A stretch of DNA of 64,000 nucleotides from JALZCH01 sp036387315 (GCA_036387315.1 DASVTY010000012.1:5779-69778), one strand, 5' to 3'. Counted from the stretch's first letter, positions 41,964-51,234 are shown. Made by a program: numbers and translations. The notes: generated by a model not told the origin, from the letters alone.

Positions 41964-42740
41964 TTATTCTTCTGATTTTCTAACAGGATTGCTTAAAACG
42001 CCAATTCCTTCGATCTCAACTTCGACCGTCTCGCCGTCTTTTAATTGACCGACGCCGGAAGGCGTACCCGTCGCAATCATATCTCCGGGTAAAAGCGTCA
42101 TCTGATGCGATATATAACGTATCAATTCGGGGACGGGAAACACCATTTGATTTGTGTTACCGTTTTGTCTGAGAGAGCCGTTGACGCGCACCTGTAGATT
42201 GATGTTCGACGGATTTAAATCGGTTTCCACAAAAGTACCGACCGGACAAAATGTGTCGAAAGATTTGGCGCGGGTAAATTGAACGTCTTTTCGCTGTAAA
42301 TCTCTGGCGGTTACATCATTCAAACAAGCGTAACCGAAGATGTAATCAAACGGATTTTCGTTTTCGCCGAGATTTTTGGCGATGCGTCCGATAACGACAG
42401 CGAGTTCTCCTTCATGTTCAACTTGTTTTGATTGAGGGGGAATAATAATTGGCTCTCCGCCGACAATGAGTGAAGTCGGGGCTTTGAGAAATAAAAGTGG
42501 TTCTTTTGGAACTTCGTTACCAAGCTCTCGAGCGTGTTCGGCGTAATTCCGCCCGACGCAAACAATTTTCGAAGGCGAGACAGGCGGCAAAAGACGTGCA
42601 TCTGACAACCCAATCGCCGCACCAACCTGAAAATTACCGGCGAAAACGTCGCCCGCAGAAATCGGCTCAATCAGCTCATCAGTAAGAACGCCGAATTGCG
42701 GATCTTTTGAATTTTTGGAAATAAAACGACATATTTTCAT
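41964..42740 (-). CDS. Fumarylacetoacetate hydrolase family protein
   Basis: 258 residues from the ATG at 42740. The longer frame overlaps the upstream lipoprotein gene and is rejected. The FAH C-terminal fold is shown by KIVCVGRNYAEHARELG (about 58-74), the metal ligands in VEHEGELAVVIG, GYACLNDVTARDLQ (about 134-147), SFDTFCPVGTF and GDMIATGTPSGVG (about 222-234). The family cleaves C-C bonds in acylpyruvates or decarboxylates oxaloacetate (FAHD1-like). The exact substrate is unknown. It lies 4 bases after the stop of the upstream gene. Confidence 0.9.
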   Translation of the reverse strand: MKICRFISKNSKDPQFGVLTDELIEPISAGDVFAGNFQVGAAIGLSDARLLPPVSPSKIVCVGRNYAEHARELGNEVPKEPLLFLKAPTSLIVGGEPIIIPPQSKQVEHEGELAVVIGRIAKNLGENENPFDYIFGYACLNDVTARDLQRKDVQFTRAKSFDTFCPVGTFVETDLNPSNINLQVRVNGSLRQNGNTNQMVFPVPELIRYISHQMTLLPGDMIATGTPSGVGQLKDGETVEVEIEGIGVLSNPVRKSEE

Positions 42741-42744
42741 AAAT

Positions 42745-43920
42745 CTAAGGTACCAATTCGGAAACAATTTCCGAAGGCTGGCTCTGGTTTCCGGCTGAAT
42801 CAACCGCCACAACATAATAATAATATCTTTGCCCCGATTCGACTTTTGTATCCTGATAGCTTGTCGCCAAAGCAGGAGCGTCGTTCAGTTTTTGCCAACG
42901 CTCAGGCAACATTTCAGGCGCAGTAGTCCTAAAAATATTGTAACCGATAACATCCGGTTCGGCGTTCGCGGCAAAAAATACTGATAGATTTCCCGGTGCG
43001 GCGGCAATGGTCAAACCTTCGGGGGGGCGCGGCGGAAAAATGTCTTTTGGGACGATTCTTGCTGTGTTTGAATCGCCGCTCTCGACTTGAATTCCATTGA
43101 CACCGGCGGAAACAGCCCGAACAAAATATTGGTATTCCTCACCGAATTTAAAATTTTTATCCTCAAAATCGGATGTGGAGAGCAGGGAAGCGTTGATCTG
43201 CGACGGTTTTTCGGTTTTATTAGATTTACGGTAGAGGTTATAACCAAGGAGATTAACGGGTTTTGTGTCGTCAACATTTTCCAAAGGCGCCTGCCAGCGT
43301 AAATTGATTGATGTTTGAGAGACGATTGGTTCGACGAGCAGCGGCGGTTTGGCGGCGTTTGAGACAGGCTCGAAAAATATAAAATTTGAAAACGGCGATT
43401 TTTGATTTTCTCGATTGACAAAACGCACCGCATAACGCAAACGCCTCGTCTGTGCGGTGGGCGTGATAACGTCAAAAAAGACTGCTTCGGTTTCCGTCGG
43501 AACGTCGGATAATTGAATTGACCCGACCTGTGTGCTGCGCGAGGCAAATTCATCTTCGGTCAAAAACAAAGGCGAGCTGGTTGACTCGGCTAGTCTGAAA
43601 ACGTCTATCTGCCGCGGTCGGGAACCGGCGTTATTGTATTTGAGCGGAATCGAAAGAGCGATTCTTGTTCCTTGCTGAGAAACAGTAAAACCCGCCTGAT
43701 TAATTGGTCGCGAAGCGGCGGGCGGAAGCGGCGGGCGCCGCTTCCCGCATCCGTAATTTATTAGGAGCGTCAATACAATTAAAACGAGACACAAAAAGGA
43801 GGCGAAACCGGGATTTTTAAATCGTGTTTTTTTGTTTAAAGTATCGTTTGTTTTTAAGCGATTAAGATTAAGCGATGTCTTAACGGCTTTGGTCGCTTTT
43901 AATAATAGATTGATTTCCAT
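42745..43920 (-). CDS. Fibronectin type III domain lipoprotein
   Basis: About 391 residues from the ATG at 43920. The start is uncertain because about 45 residues precede the hydrophobic signal segment. A lipobox LINYGC is followed by GKRRPPLPP, so the mature protein is probably an anchored lipoprotein. At least three FnIII-like repeats follow, marked by INLRWQAPLENVDD, LLGYNLYRKSN, and the final FAANAEPDVIGYNIFR with YYYYVVAVDSAGNQSQPS. It is a likely periplasmic or surface structural protein. A run of seven C's on the coding strand (43021-43027) encodes PP. It heads the minus-strand operon. Confidence 0.8.
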   Translation of the reverse strand: MEINLLLKATKAVKTSLNLNRLKTNDTLNKKTRFKNPGFASFLCLVLIVLTLLINYGCGKRRPPLPPAASRPINQAGFTVSQQGTRIALSIPLKYNNAGSRPRQIDVFRLAESTSSPLFLTEDEFASRSTQVGSIQLSDVPTETEAVFFDVITPTAQTRRLRYAVRFVNRENQKSPFSNFIFFEPVSNAAKPPLLVEPIVSQTSINLRWQAPLENVDDTKPVNLLGYNLYRKSNKTEKPSQINASLLSTSDFEDKNFKFGEEYQYFVRAVSAGVNGIQVESGDSNTARIVPKDIFPPRPPEGLTIAAAPGNLSVFFAANAEPDVIGYNIFRTTAPEMLPERWQKLNDAPALATSYQDTKVESGQRYYYYVVAVDSAGNQSQPSEIVSELVP

Positions 43921-44013
43921 TGGACTTTGCGCGGTTCGGTAAATTGCCTTAAACTTTATTTGATGGTAATTCACAATTGTTGAATTTAAAACTTCGTTCA
44001 GCCTGGTTCCTTT

Positions 44014-44763
44014 ATGAATCACAAAAATACCACAAATAAAAAGCCGCTGATCGGTATTTCAATGCGTTTCGGCATTTCCAACCGACATCTGCATCTGCCT
44101 TCCGATTATGCCGAAGCGATTGATTGTGCAGGCGGCGTCCCGGTTCATTTAAGTTTATTGCCTAACAAAGATTATCTTAAAAATGTCTTGAACCTGCTTG
44201 ACGGAATTTTATTGCCCGGCGGCGGGGATATAGACCCGCTCAGATATGGAGAAGAACCGAAACCCGGCTTGGGCGCAGTTTCACCGCTGCGGGACGAAAA
44301 TGATTTGATTTTATTAAAACTCGCCGAAGAAATGAACGTTCCGGTGCTCGGGATTTGTTACGGAATGCAGTTATTAAACGTTTTTCGGGGAGGCGGAATC
44401 ATTCAGGATATTGAAAGGGAAAGACCGAATTCATTGAATCATCAGCAAGGCGATCCGCGCGAGAGGCTTTCGCATTGGATTACCATCGCGGAAAGCAGTC
44501 TGCTCTTTGATTCGAAGCTAAAAAACAGAGTTTTAGTCAACAGCCATCACCACCAAGCCGTTTCTCAAATCGGCGAGAACCTTTTCGTCTCGGCAACGGC
44601 GACGGACGGCATCATTGAGGCAATCGAAGATTCCCGCCCCGGAAGATTTAATTTGGGAGTTCAGTGGCATCCTGAAATTTGTTTCCGGTCCGATGAAATG
44701 TCCAAATCAATCTTCGATAAATTCGTCGCAGCAGCAGGTAAAGAACGCGGAAAAAACGTTTAG
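44014..44763 (+). CDS. Gamma-glutamyl-gamma-aminobutyrate hydrolase family (peptidase C26)
   Basis: 249 residues. The class-I glutamine-amidotransferase fold has LLPGGGDIDPLRYGE (67-81), the nucleophile C115 in GICYGMQLLNV, and NLGVQWHPE near 213-222 for the catalytic His-Glu. This is the PuuD-like group, which hydrolyses gamma-glutamyl bonds in putrescine breakdown or related compounds. The next gene starts 4 bases later and encodes a cell-wall muramidase-like protein, so a role in peptidoglycan or glutamyl-peptide recycling is also possible. Confidence 0.88.
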   Translation: MNHKNTTNKKPLIGISMRFGISNRHLHLPSDYAEAIDCAGGVPVHLSLLPNKDYLKNVLNLLDGILLPGGGDIDPLRYGEEPKPGLGAVSPLRDENDLILLKLAEEMNVPVLGICYGMQLLNVFRGGGIIQDIERERPNSLNHQQGDPRERLSHWITIAESSLLFDSKLKNRVLVNSHHHQAVSQIGENLFVSATATDGIIEAIEDSRPGRFNLGVQWHPEICFRSDEMSKSIFDKFVAAAGKERGKNV

Positions 44764-44767
44764 TAAA

Positions 44768-45949
44768 ATGAAATCAGGAAAAAAAATACAATTGGGAATC
44801 GAGCGTCTTTTGGAAGACGAGTTATCGCTTTTAAAAAATGCCAGAGTCGGGCTTCTCTGCAATCAAGCGTCGGTCAATCATAGTTTTCATCATGCCGCAG
44901 ACCTTTTATACCAAAAGGCGGAAATAAATTTAACCGCTTTGTTCGGACCGCAGCACGGGATCAGAGGCGATGTTCAGGATAATATGATTGAAACCGGACA
45001 TTCGATGGATTCGGCGACTGATTTGCCGGTTTACTCGCTTTATTCGGAGACGCGCGAGCCGACCGACGAGATGCTGGAGAATATTGATATTTTAGTGTGC
45101 GATTTACAGGATGTCGGGTGCCGGATTTATACGTTCGTTTATACAATGGCGAATTGTATGAAAGTTGCCGGTCGGCTTGGAAAAAAGGTTATCGTTTGTG
45201 ATCGCCCGAATCCGATTAACGGCATCTCAATTGAAGGAAATGTTCTGGACCCGAATTGGGCTTCATTCGTCGGAATGTATCCGATTCCGGTGCGGCACGG
45301 ATTGACAATAGGCGAGTTAGCATTGTTCTTTAAGGAATACTTTAACATCGAGTGCGAGCTTGAAATTGTCCCGATGCGGGGTTGGGAACGGCAATTGTGG
45401 CTTGATGAAACCGATGCTCCATGGGTTTTGCCGTCTCCGAATATGCCGACGGTCGATACCGCCGCGGTTTTCCCCGCGACGGTGTTTTTTGAAGGGACGC
45501 AGGTTTCTGAAGGGCGCGGAACGACCCGACCGTTTGAGCTTGTCGGAGCGCCTTATATCAATTCGCAGCAATTTGCCGCAAAACTGAATTCTTTAAAGTT
45601 GCCGGGTGTTTATTTCAGAGCCGCCGAATTTCAGCCGACGTTTCAAAAACACTCAGGCAAGACCTGCGGCGGCGTTCAGCTTCACGTTTTAGACAGAGAG
45701 ACGTTTGAGCCGGTGCGCACCGGGATAGCTATGGTTAAAGCGATTGTTGAACTTTACGGAGAAGAGTTTAAATGGAAAAATCCTCCATACGAATATGTTT
45801 ACGATAAAAATCCTTTTGACGTAATCAGCGGAACGGACGAGATCAGGCGAGCGATTGAAAATAAAACGTCAATTGAACAGTTAACCGCTTCCTGGCAGAA
45901 TGATATTCAAGCGTATGTTGACCGAAGGGTACCTATTTTGTTGTATTAA
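44768..45949 (+). CDS. DUF1343 protein, NamZ-like exo-beta-N-acetylmuramidase
   Basis: 393 residues from the ATG at 44768, 4 bases after the previous stop. The longer in-frame extension lies inside that gene. The N-terminal domain has VGLLCNQASVN (about 27-37), LFGPQHGIRGD (about 59-69) and LVCDLQDVGCRIYTF (about 103-117). The middle carries PNPINGISIEG and the C-terminal domain LPSPNMPTVDTA and EGRGTTRPFE. These are hallmarks of DUF1343, of which NamZ releases terminal MurNAc from peptidoglycan fragments. No lipoprotein signal is visible, so a cytoplasmic or non-classical location is implied by this start. It suggests cell-wall turnover with the C26 hydrolase. Confidence 0.85.
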   Translation: MKSGKKIQLGIERLLEDELSLLKNARVGLLCNQASVNHSFHHAADLLYQKAEINLTALFGPQHGIRGDVQDNMIETGHSMDSATDLPVYSLYSETREPTDEMLENIDILVCDLQDVGCRIYTFVYTMANCMKVAGRLGKKVIVCDRPNPINGISIEGNVLDPNWASFVGMYPIPVRHGLTIGELALFFKEYFNIECELEIVPMRGWERQLWLDETDAPWVLPSPNMPTVDTAAVFPATVFFEGTQVSEGRGTTRPFELVGAPYINSQQFAAKLNSLKLPGVYFRAAEFQPTFQKHSGKTCGGVQLHVLDRETFEPVRTGIAMVKAIVELYGEEFKWKNPPYEYVYDKNPFDVISGTDEIRRAIENKTSIEQLTASWQNDIQAYVDRRVPILLY

Positions 45950-46061
45950 AGGTTTTACCTGGTTAATGAAGTCTCTTTAGGGTGTCGAATTAAGTGTTTT
46001 TCTTTTAAGGTTTTTGTTTTTGTGTCTCAGTTCTGACAGTTAAAGTTAAATGGGAGATCGG

Positions 46062-46457
46062 ATGAATTCAAGATTATTTGTTTATTGTGCCGCCGCCTGG
46101 GTCATTCCGGGTTTGGGGCATCTATTGTTAAAGCGCTGGGGGCGCGGATTATTAATTTGCGGGGCGGTCGTTTCCATGTTAATTGTGGGCTTGACGCTAA
46201 AAGGCGCTTTTTTGTTTCAGACCGGGGCGGAACAGGGGCTGATGATGCACCGTTTTCATCTTTTTTCGACCTTGGGAAACGGAGCGTTTTTTCTTTTTCA
46301 GTTTCTTTTAGGCGGAGGCGCAACTTTGCTGCAGATTCAGGACGCTCTGAAGACTCCGACTTTTGAATATGGCGTCAGATTTCTCGCCGCCGCCGGGTTG
46401 TTAAATTATCTTTCGATTTTGGATGTTGCAGACATAGCGCTGGGGAGAAAAGAATGA
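46062..46457 (+). CDS. Small multi-span membrane protein
   Basis: 131 residues from the ATG at 46062, preceded by GGGAG at 5-bp spacing. An ATG 12 bases earlier is in frame. Three to four hydrophobic segments: WVIPGLGHLLL (about 8-18), GLLICGAVVSMLIVGL (about 23-38), a middle helix near 65-90 and a C-terminal one near 105-122. The N-terminal AWVIPGLGHLLLKRWGRG pattern is typical of small Acidobacteria/TM2-like membrane proteins. The function is unknown. It is coupled by a 4-base overlap to the 57-residue protein downstream. Confidence 0.75.
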   Translation: MNSRLFVYCAAAWVIPGLGHLLLKRWGRGLLICGAVVSMLIVGLTLKGAFLFQTGAEQGLMMHRFHLFSTLGNGAFFLFQFLLGGGATLLQIQDALKTPTFEYGVRFLAAAGLLNYLSILDVADIALGRKE

Positions 46458-46627
46458 CTCAATTTTTGCTTTTTATCGCCTTCGCTTTTTTTGTTGCCAG
46501 TGTTTTTGGGGCGGTGGCAAACGGCGGCATTAAATCCAGAATCTTATACGCGACAAAAGTTTTTTGTGAATTTGTCGGCATCGGCTTGATTTTGGCTTGG
46601 ATTTTCTACTTTCTGCCAAACAATTAA
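46454..46627 (+). CDS. 57-residue membrane protein
   Basis: ATG at 46454 overlaps the previous stop (ATGA), and the TAA is at 46625-46627. Two hydrophobic helices (FLLFIAFAFFVASVFGAVA and CEFVGIGLILAWIFYFL) are joined by a short basic loop (GGIKSRILYATK). Its translational coupling to the upstream small membrane protein argues that it is real. No family is recognised; the two may form one membrane complex. Confidence 0.7.
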   Translation: MTQFLLFIAFAFFVASVFGAVANGGIKSRILYATKVFCEFVGIGLILAWIFYFLPNN

Positions 46628-46697
46628 GAACTCGGCTCAATACTAAGTTCAGAGTCTCATCGGTGAATATTGTTCCCGACTTTTATTATTTTTCCCA

Positions 46698-47468
46698 GTG
46701 AAGATTCATCAAACGGAATGTTTATTTTTAAGAAGCTATCCGCTTTCGGAAGCGGATAAGATTGTTGCTTGTTTAACCCCGGATTACGGGATGATCAAGC
46801 TGGTGGTGAGAGGCGCTCGTAAAATCAAAAGCCGATTTAGCGGCAGCATCGAACCGTTCAGCGTCGGCGAAATCGCTTTTTATCGGCGTGAAGACGCCGA
46901 ACTCGGAATTTTACGAAGCATCGAATTAAAACAATCCTATTTTCATCTCGCCAAAAACGTTAATTTGGTCGCCGCTCTGGCATATTTCGGAGAATTACTG
47001 GCGGAGTTTTCGCCCCCGCACGAACCGAACGAAAATCTTTATCGAATGGCTCGCGCTTGTTTTAAAGCCGTTGCCGAAGCCGCAGACGATAAAAATAAAG
47101 TCGCCGCTGGGGTTTTGTATTTTGAATTGTGGATTTTGCGGCTCACCGGTTATCTGCCCTCAAGCACAGTCTGCGGAGAATGCCGACGCCGAATCGGGGC
47201 AAACGAGGGGATTGTTTGGTCTTCGGAAAACCGCTTTTTATGCGATTTGTGCGCCGCAGGCATGCGCGGAATCGTTTTAACGCCTGACAAAGCCGTTCTG
47301 CTGCGCGCCGCACGTAGACTATCACCGCCGGAGTTTATCGCTCAATTCGCTTTTGAGCGTGAATTTTTGTCGCCGCTGTCGGCAATTACGCGTAAATTAA
47401 TCAAACAGGTTTTACTACGCGAAATCGAATATTGGAGCGAAAAGAATTGGGAATCGGGACAGCCGTAA
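46698..47468 (+). CDS. recO: DNA repair protein RecO
   Basis: 256 residues from a GTG at 46698 (MKIHQTECLFLRSYPLSEADKI). The N-terminal OB-fold has VACLTPDYGMIKLVVRGARKIKSRFSG (about 23-49), the typical RecO start. A zinc site is formed by CGECRRR and CDLC (about 160-190), and a helical C-terminus follows. RecO, with RecR, loads RecA onto SSB-coated single-stranded DNA in gap repair. The stop overlaps the start region of the LptFG gene. Confidence 0.93.
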   Translation: MKIHQTECLFLRSYPLSEADKIVACLTPDYGMIKLVVRGARKIKSRFSGSIEPFSVGEIAFYRREDAELGILRSIELKQSYFHLAKNVNLVAALAYFGELLAEFSPPHEPNENLYRMARACFKAVAEAADDKNKVAAGVLYFELWILRLTGYLPSSTVCGECRRRIGANEGIVWSSENRFLCDLCAAGMRGIVLTPDKAVLLRAARRLSPPEFIAQFAFEREFLSPLSAITRKLIKQVLLREIEYWSEKNWESGQP

Positions 47469-49762
47469 TCGAAAGGTACGTTTGGCGAACAATTGTTCCG
47501 TATTTTTTTCTCGCCTGGTTTTTGCTGACCGCAATTTTGCTGCTCCAGCAAGCCAGCCGCTTCTCTGATGTTTTATTCGGCGCTCAAATACCTTCAAGCC
47601 TGATTTCGGAGCTTCTCGTCGCTCTTCTGCCCAACATTTTGGCTTTTACCAGCCCGATGGCTCTTTTTACGGGAGTAATGATCGGACTCGGGCAAATGCA
47701 GGGCGAGAGCGAATTGATCGCCATGCGCGCCGCCGGTGTCTCGAATTTTAAAATCCTCACGCCCGCTCTTCTGCTCGGATTCTTTCTGACGATTTTAACT
47801 CTTTATATCAATTTCGAGGGCGTTCCGAAATCCGCGCAGCTCGTTCGCCAGGTGGGCGTCAAGGCTGCTCTGGCAAAGCTCGAATCGCCGCTCGAACCCG
47901 GCGTTTTTAACAATGAAATTCCCAAATACGTAATTTACACGCGCGAAGGAAACCGCGAAAAAGGCGTTTGGGAGCGCGTCTTTATTCACGCCCGCGAAAA
48001 AAACGGGCAGGTTCGTTTAATCACCGCGAAAAGCGGAAAGATTGATTCGGCGGGGGAGCAATCGGAGCTTGTTTTGCAGGATGCGGTCGTCACAACTTTG
48101 GGCGACGGCAAACAGATTGCCCTGGAGCGTGTGAACACGCTGCGTGTGGCGCTGGAGATGGGACGGCGGCAGCTTTTGGATAAGCTTCAGAAAGCGGAGC
48201 GCGCGCCCGAAGAAATGGGACTAAATGAACTGGCTGCTTTTGCGGGGCAAAAAGACGGTAAAGAAAAACGCGACGCCGAAGTTTTATGGCATCGCCGCGT
48301 TTCTTTGGCGGGTGCGCCGCTGGTCTTTGCTTTTTTGGGAGTCGCTTTAAGTTTGCGATACGCGCGGGGAGGGCGCGGGTTTAATGGAATTCTGGCGTTG
48401 CTGGTGCTGGTTTGTTATTACCTGATCTCGCTTTTCTTCGAGCAGATGTCCAGGACCGGGAGCGTTCCGGTTTTTCCGGGAAGCTGGACAGCCCCGGCTC
48501 TAGCTTTTTTGTTTTCGTTATGGCTGCTTTCAAAAGGCTTTCGGAAGAGTCGTTTTGCCTTTCCCGGTTTTAGGGCGATTGATTTGCCGTTTTTCCCGAG
48601 ATTATTTTCGCGGTTGAGTACCGGCGGCTTCAAAAACAAGCCGAATATGAGTTTGCAATTTGCCATTTCGGGGTTATTGAACCGGGATATGATTGTTGAT
48701 TTATTGAAATATTTCGCCTTCGCAACAGGCGGGTTGTTATTTCTTTATTTGATATTTACTTCTTTTGAGTTGTGGCGTTTTGCCGCCGCAGCTCCTTCAG
48801 GTTTTCAGATTTTAGGCAAATATCTGCTTTATATCTCGCCTATTGTCGTTTTTCAGGTCGCGCCTTCGGCGCTCCTTTTGGCGGTTTTGTTTGCTTACGG
48901 AATCAGAGCCAAAAGAAGCGAAGTTATTGCCTGGAGCGCCGCAGGTCAAAACGTATTTCGTTTGTTGATTCCGGCTTTTTTCATAAGCGGATTAATCGGT
49001 TGGGGGGCTTGGACGCTGCAGGAAAATGTACTGCCGCAAACGAATAAGCGACAGGACATGCTGCGAGCGCAGTTAAAAGGCGGAGCGGCGGCTGTTTCGC
49101 AGGAAGGAAGATTTTGGTTTGCCGCGCCCGAGAAAATATATTCGTTCGTGACCGATAAAAATAACCAAACGAATCAGACCGCTGAACTCAGGGAAGTCGA
49201 GATTTATGATTTCGGAGACGGCGGTTTTCATTTAAAGCGTTTGGTTCGTTCTCAACAGGGAAGCTGGGCGAACGGCAATATTCAATTGAACAAAATACAG
49301 CAAGTTAAGTGGGAGAATAATTTGGTCGAGGTTGAAAATAAAGATGAGATCCAAACCGAAGCAGTAGAAGAAGGCGTCGGAGAGTTGAGCTTGAGCGGTT
49401 CAAAATTTTTTTATGCGTCGTTGAGCGATTTGAAAGAGCGCTTGAAAACGGCTGATTCCATTAGCGAGAAGCGGCGCTTGAGAGTGGCTTTGCAAAAGCA
49501 TTTCACGTCCATCGTTTTACCGATCATCATTGTTTTATTCAGCGCGCCTTTTGCGGTGACTTTCGGAAGAAGAGGGAACGGCGGGAAAGCCAATCTTTCG
49601 CTGGTTAATGTTTTCGGAATCTGGTTGGGGTTTATGGCTTTATCAGCTTTTTTTGAACAACTCGGATATTCGGGTTTTTTGACCGATTACATAGCTGTCT
49701 GGGCACCGATATTAATATTAACAAGCATCGGCGGTTATTTTCTGGCAAAGACCCCGAACTGA
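47447..49762 (+). CDS. LptF-LptG fusion permease
   Basis: About 771 residues from a TTG at 47447, which has GGAG 9 bases upstream. A TTG at 47432 is an alternative. Two YjgP/YjgQ-type halves follow each other. The first begins IERYVWRTIVPYF and has SPMALFTGVMIGLGQMQGESELIAMRAAGVS (about 70-100). The second begins near residue 410 with LNRDMIVDLLKYFAFATGG and has APSALLLAVLFAYGIRAKRSEVIAWSAAGQ. Each half has about six membrane helices and a periplasmic beta-jellyroll. In E. coli LptF and LptG are separate and export LPS with LptB. Here one chain replaces both. Confidence 0.9.
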   Translation: MGIGTAVIERYVWRTIVPYFFLAWFLLTAILLLQQASRFSDVLFGAQIPSSLISELLVALLPNILAFTSPMALFTGVMIGLGQMQGESELIAMRAAGVSNFKILTPALLLGFFLTILTLYINFEGVPKSAQLVRQVGVKAALAKLESPLEPGVFNNEIPKYVIYTREGNREKGVWERVFIHAREKNGQVRLITAKSGKIDSAGEQSELVLQDAVVTTLGDGKQIALERVNTLRVALEMGRRQLLDKLQKAERAPEEMGLNELAAFAGQKDGKEKRDAEVLWHRRVSLAGAPLVFAFLGVALSLRYARGGRGFNGILALLVLVCYYLISLFFEQMSRTGSVPVFPGSWTAPALAFLFSLWLLSKGFRKSRFAFPGFRAIDLPFFPRLFSRLSTGGFKNKPNMSLQFAISGLLNRDMIVDLLKYFAFATGGLLFLYLIFTSFELWRFAAAAPSGFQILGKYLLYISPIVVFQVAPSALLLAVLFAYGIRAKRSEVIAWSAAGQNVFRLLIPAFFISGLIGWGAWTLQENVLPQTNKRQDMLRAQLKGGAAAVSQEGRFWFAAPEKIYSFVTDKNNQTNQTAELREVEIYDFGDGGFHLKRLVRSQQGSWANGNIQLNKIQQVKWENNLVEVENKDEIQTEAVEEGVGELSLSGSKFFYASLSDLKERLKTADSISEKRRLRVALQKHFTSIVLPIIIVLFSAPFAVTFGRRGNGGKANLSLVNVFGIWLGFMALSAFFEQLGYSGFLTDYIAVWAPILILTSIGGYFLAKTPN

Positions 49763-49814
49763 TAGAAGGCTTTCGCGTCTGATAACGTCTTGGGTTTCGG
49801 TGATTGTCAAATAA

Positions 49815-49844
49815 AAAAGGCGGCTGAAAAATAAGCCGCCTTTT
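49815..49844. terminator. Bidirectional terminator between lptFG and ahcY
   Basis: Perfect 11-bp stem AAAAGGCGGCT (49815-49825) and AGCCGCCTTTT (49834-49844) with an 8-base loop. A- and T-tracts on both sides allow it to work for both convergent genes. Confidence 0.9.
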
Positions 49845-49871
49845 CAGTTTTCGTTTTTTTGCTTGTTTTGC

Positions 49872-51149
49872 TTAAGTACCTGTTTCCCAACTGGTCATAT
49901 ATTCGATCTGCTCCGGGGTGAGCGTATCAATCGAAATTCCCATTGCCATTAATTTAAGACCGGCGATTTCAGTGTCTACTTCTGCCGGGAGAGTGTGGAC
50001 TCCGGGTGGCAACTTGCCTTTGTTAACAACCAGATATTCAGCCGAGAGCGCTTGATTGGCGAAACTCATATCCATCACGCTAGCCGGATGACCTTCAGCG
50101 GCGGCGAGGTTAATTAATCTGCCTTCGCCGAGAACAATGATCCGCTTGCCGGAATCGGAAAGCCTGTACTCCTGAACAAACGGGCGGACGGTCAACGGCT
50201 CGCTGGCGCTCATTTCGGCGAGCGCCGACAGGTTTATTTCTAAATCAAAGTGTCCGCTGTTGCAGACAATCGCCCCGTCTTTCATCAAAGGGAAATGTTT
50301 GCGGTCAATCACGTCCCGGTTTCCGGTAACGGTAATAAAAATTTCTCCAACGGCTGCGGCTTCGTTCATTGGCATCACGCGAAAACCGTCCATTACGGCT
50401 TCAACCGCTTTGATCGGATCAATTTCGGTGACTAAAACATTTGCACCCAAGCCTCTGGCGCGCATTGCGACGCCTTTTCCGCACCAGCCGTAACCCAAAA
50501 CGACCAGATTTTTTCCAGCCAGCAAAATGTTTGTCGCACGGATTACGCCATCTATTGTTGATTGCCCGGTGCCGTAACGATTGTCGAAGAAATGTTTGGT
50601 TTGTGCGTTATTAACAGCCATTGCGGGAAAGGGAAGCACGCCTGCTTTTTGCATCGCTTCGAGTCGAACGATTCCGGTAGTGGTTTCTTCGGTCGAGCCG
50701 ACGATTTTGGAAATTTGATGCTGTCGCTCTTTTAAAAGCGTAGCTACTACGTCCGAGCCGTCGTCAATAATCAAATCCGGTTCGGTATCGAGAGCGATTC
50801 GAACGTGGCGGTTGTAAGTTTCGGTGGATTCGCCCTTAATGGCAAAAACCGGAATTCCGTATTCGGCTACTAAAGCGGCAGCCACGTCGTCCTGCGTTGA
50901 AAGCGGATTGGAAGCAATAAGGATGCAGTCCGCGCCGCCCGCTTGAAGTGTCCGCGCCAAATTAGCGGTTTCTGTCGTGATGTGCGCGCAAGCGACGATC
51001 TTGTAGCCTTGTAAGGGTTTTTCGGTTGCGAATCTATCTCGAATCAGTCGTAAAACCGGCATTTCGCGGTCAGCCCATTCGATGCGCTGCTTTCCCATCG
51101 GTGCCAGATTTATATCTCTAATATCATAATTGGAAACTGCTGGTTGCAT
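49872..51149 (-). CDS. ahcY: Adenosylhomocysteinase (S-adenosylhomocysteine hydrolase)
   Basis: 425 residues. It hydrolyses S-adenosylhomocysteine to adenosine and homocysteine and so keeps SAM methyltransferases active. The N-terminal domain has VACAHITTETANLARTL and CILIASNPLSTQDDVAAAL (about 50-90). NNAQTKHFFDNRYGTGQST precedes the NAD-binding LVVLGYGWCGKGVA (about 212-225). The C-terminus ends at SWETGT without the longer tail (PxxYRY) of the eukaryotic/proteobacterial enzymes, so it belongs to the short archaeal/Thermotoga-like type. The five methyltransferases in the window give it work. A structured leader lies upstream. Confidence 0.94.
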   Translation of the reverse strand: MQPAVSNYDIRDINLAPMGKQRIEWADREMPVLRLIRDRFATEKPLQGYKIVACAHITTETANLARTLQAGGADCILIASNPLSTQDDVAAALVAEYGIPVFAIKGESTETYNRHVRIALDTEPDLIIDDGSDVVATLLKERQHQISKIVGSTEETTTGIVRLEAMQKAGVLPFPAMAVNNAQTKHFFDNRYGTGQSTIDGVIRATNILLAGKNLVVLGYGWCGKGVAMRARGLGANVLVTEIDPIKAVEAVMDGFRVMPMNEAAAVGEIFITVTGNRDVIDRKHFPLMKDGAIVCNSGHFDLEINLSALAEMSASEPLTVRPFVQEYRLSDSGKRIIVLGEGRLINLAAAEGHPASVMDMSFANQALSAEYLVVNKGKLPPGVHTLPAEVDTEIAGLKLMAMGISIDTLTPEQIEYMTSWETGT

Positions 51150-51167
51150 AATTTACTTGTCTGAAAG

Positions 51168-51234
51168 AGCGGAATTTTGAAAGCGTTGAATCAATTGAAT
51201 CAAAGGAAACCTGCTCAACGTTCAGAATTCCGCT
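51168..51234 (-). ncRNA. Structured leader upstream of ahcY (possible cis-regulatory RNA)
   Basis: In the minus-strand transcript, AGCGGAATT pairs with AATTCCGCT (51226-51234 with 51168-51176) as an outer 9-bp stem. CGTTGA pairs with TCAACG (51215-51220 with 51184-51189) inside it, enclosing a purine-rich GAGCAGGTTTCC part. It ends about 18 bases before the ahcY start. It does not match the SAH riboswitch consensus as I remember it. It could also be the parB terminator, but it lacks a strong T-tract. Confidence 0.45.

Noticed and set aside
43021..43027. Seven-base homopolymer in the FnIII lipoprotein as a phase-variation tract
   Set aside because: The run is short and codes for normal Pro-Pro; no sign of length variation can be seen from one sequence.
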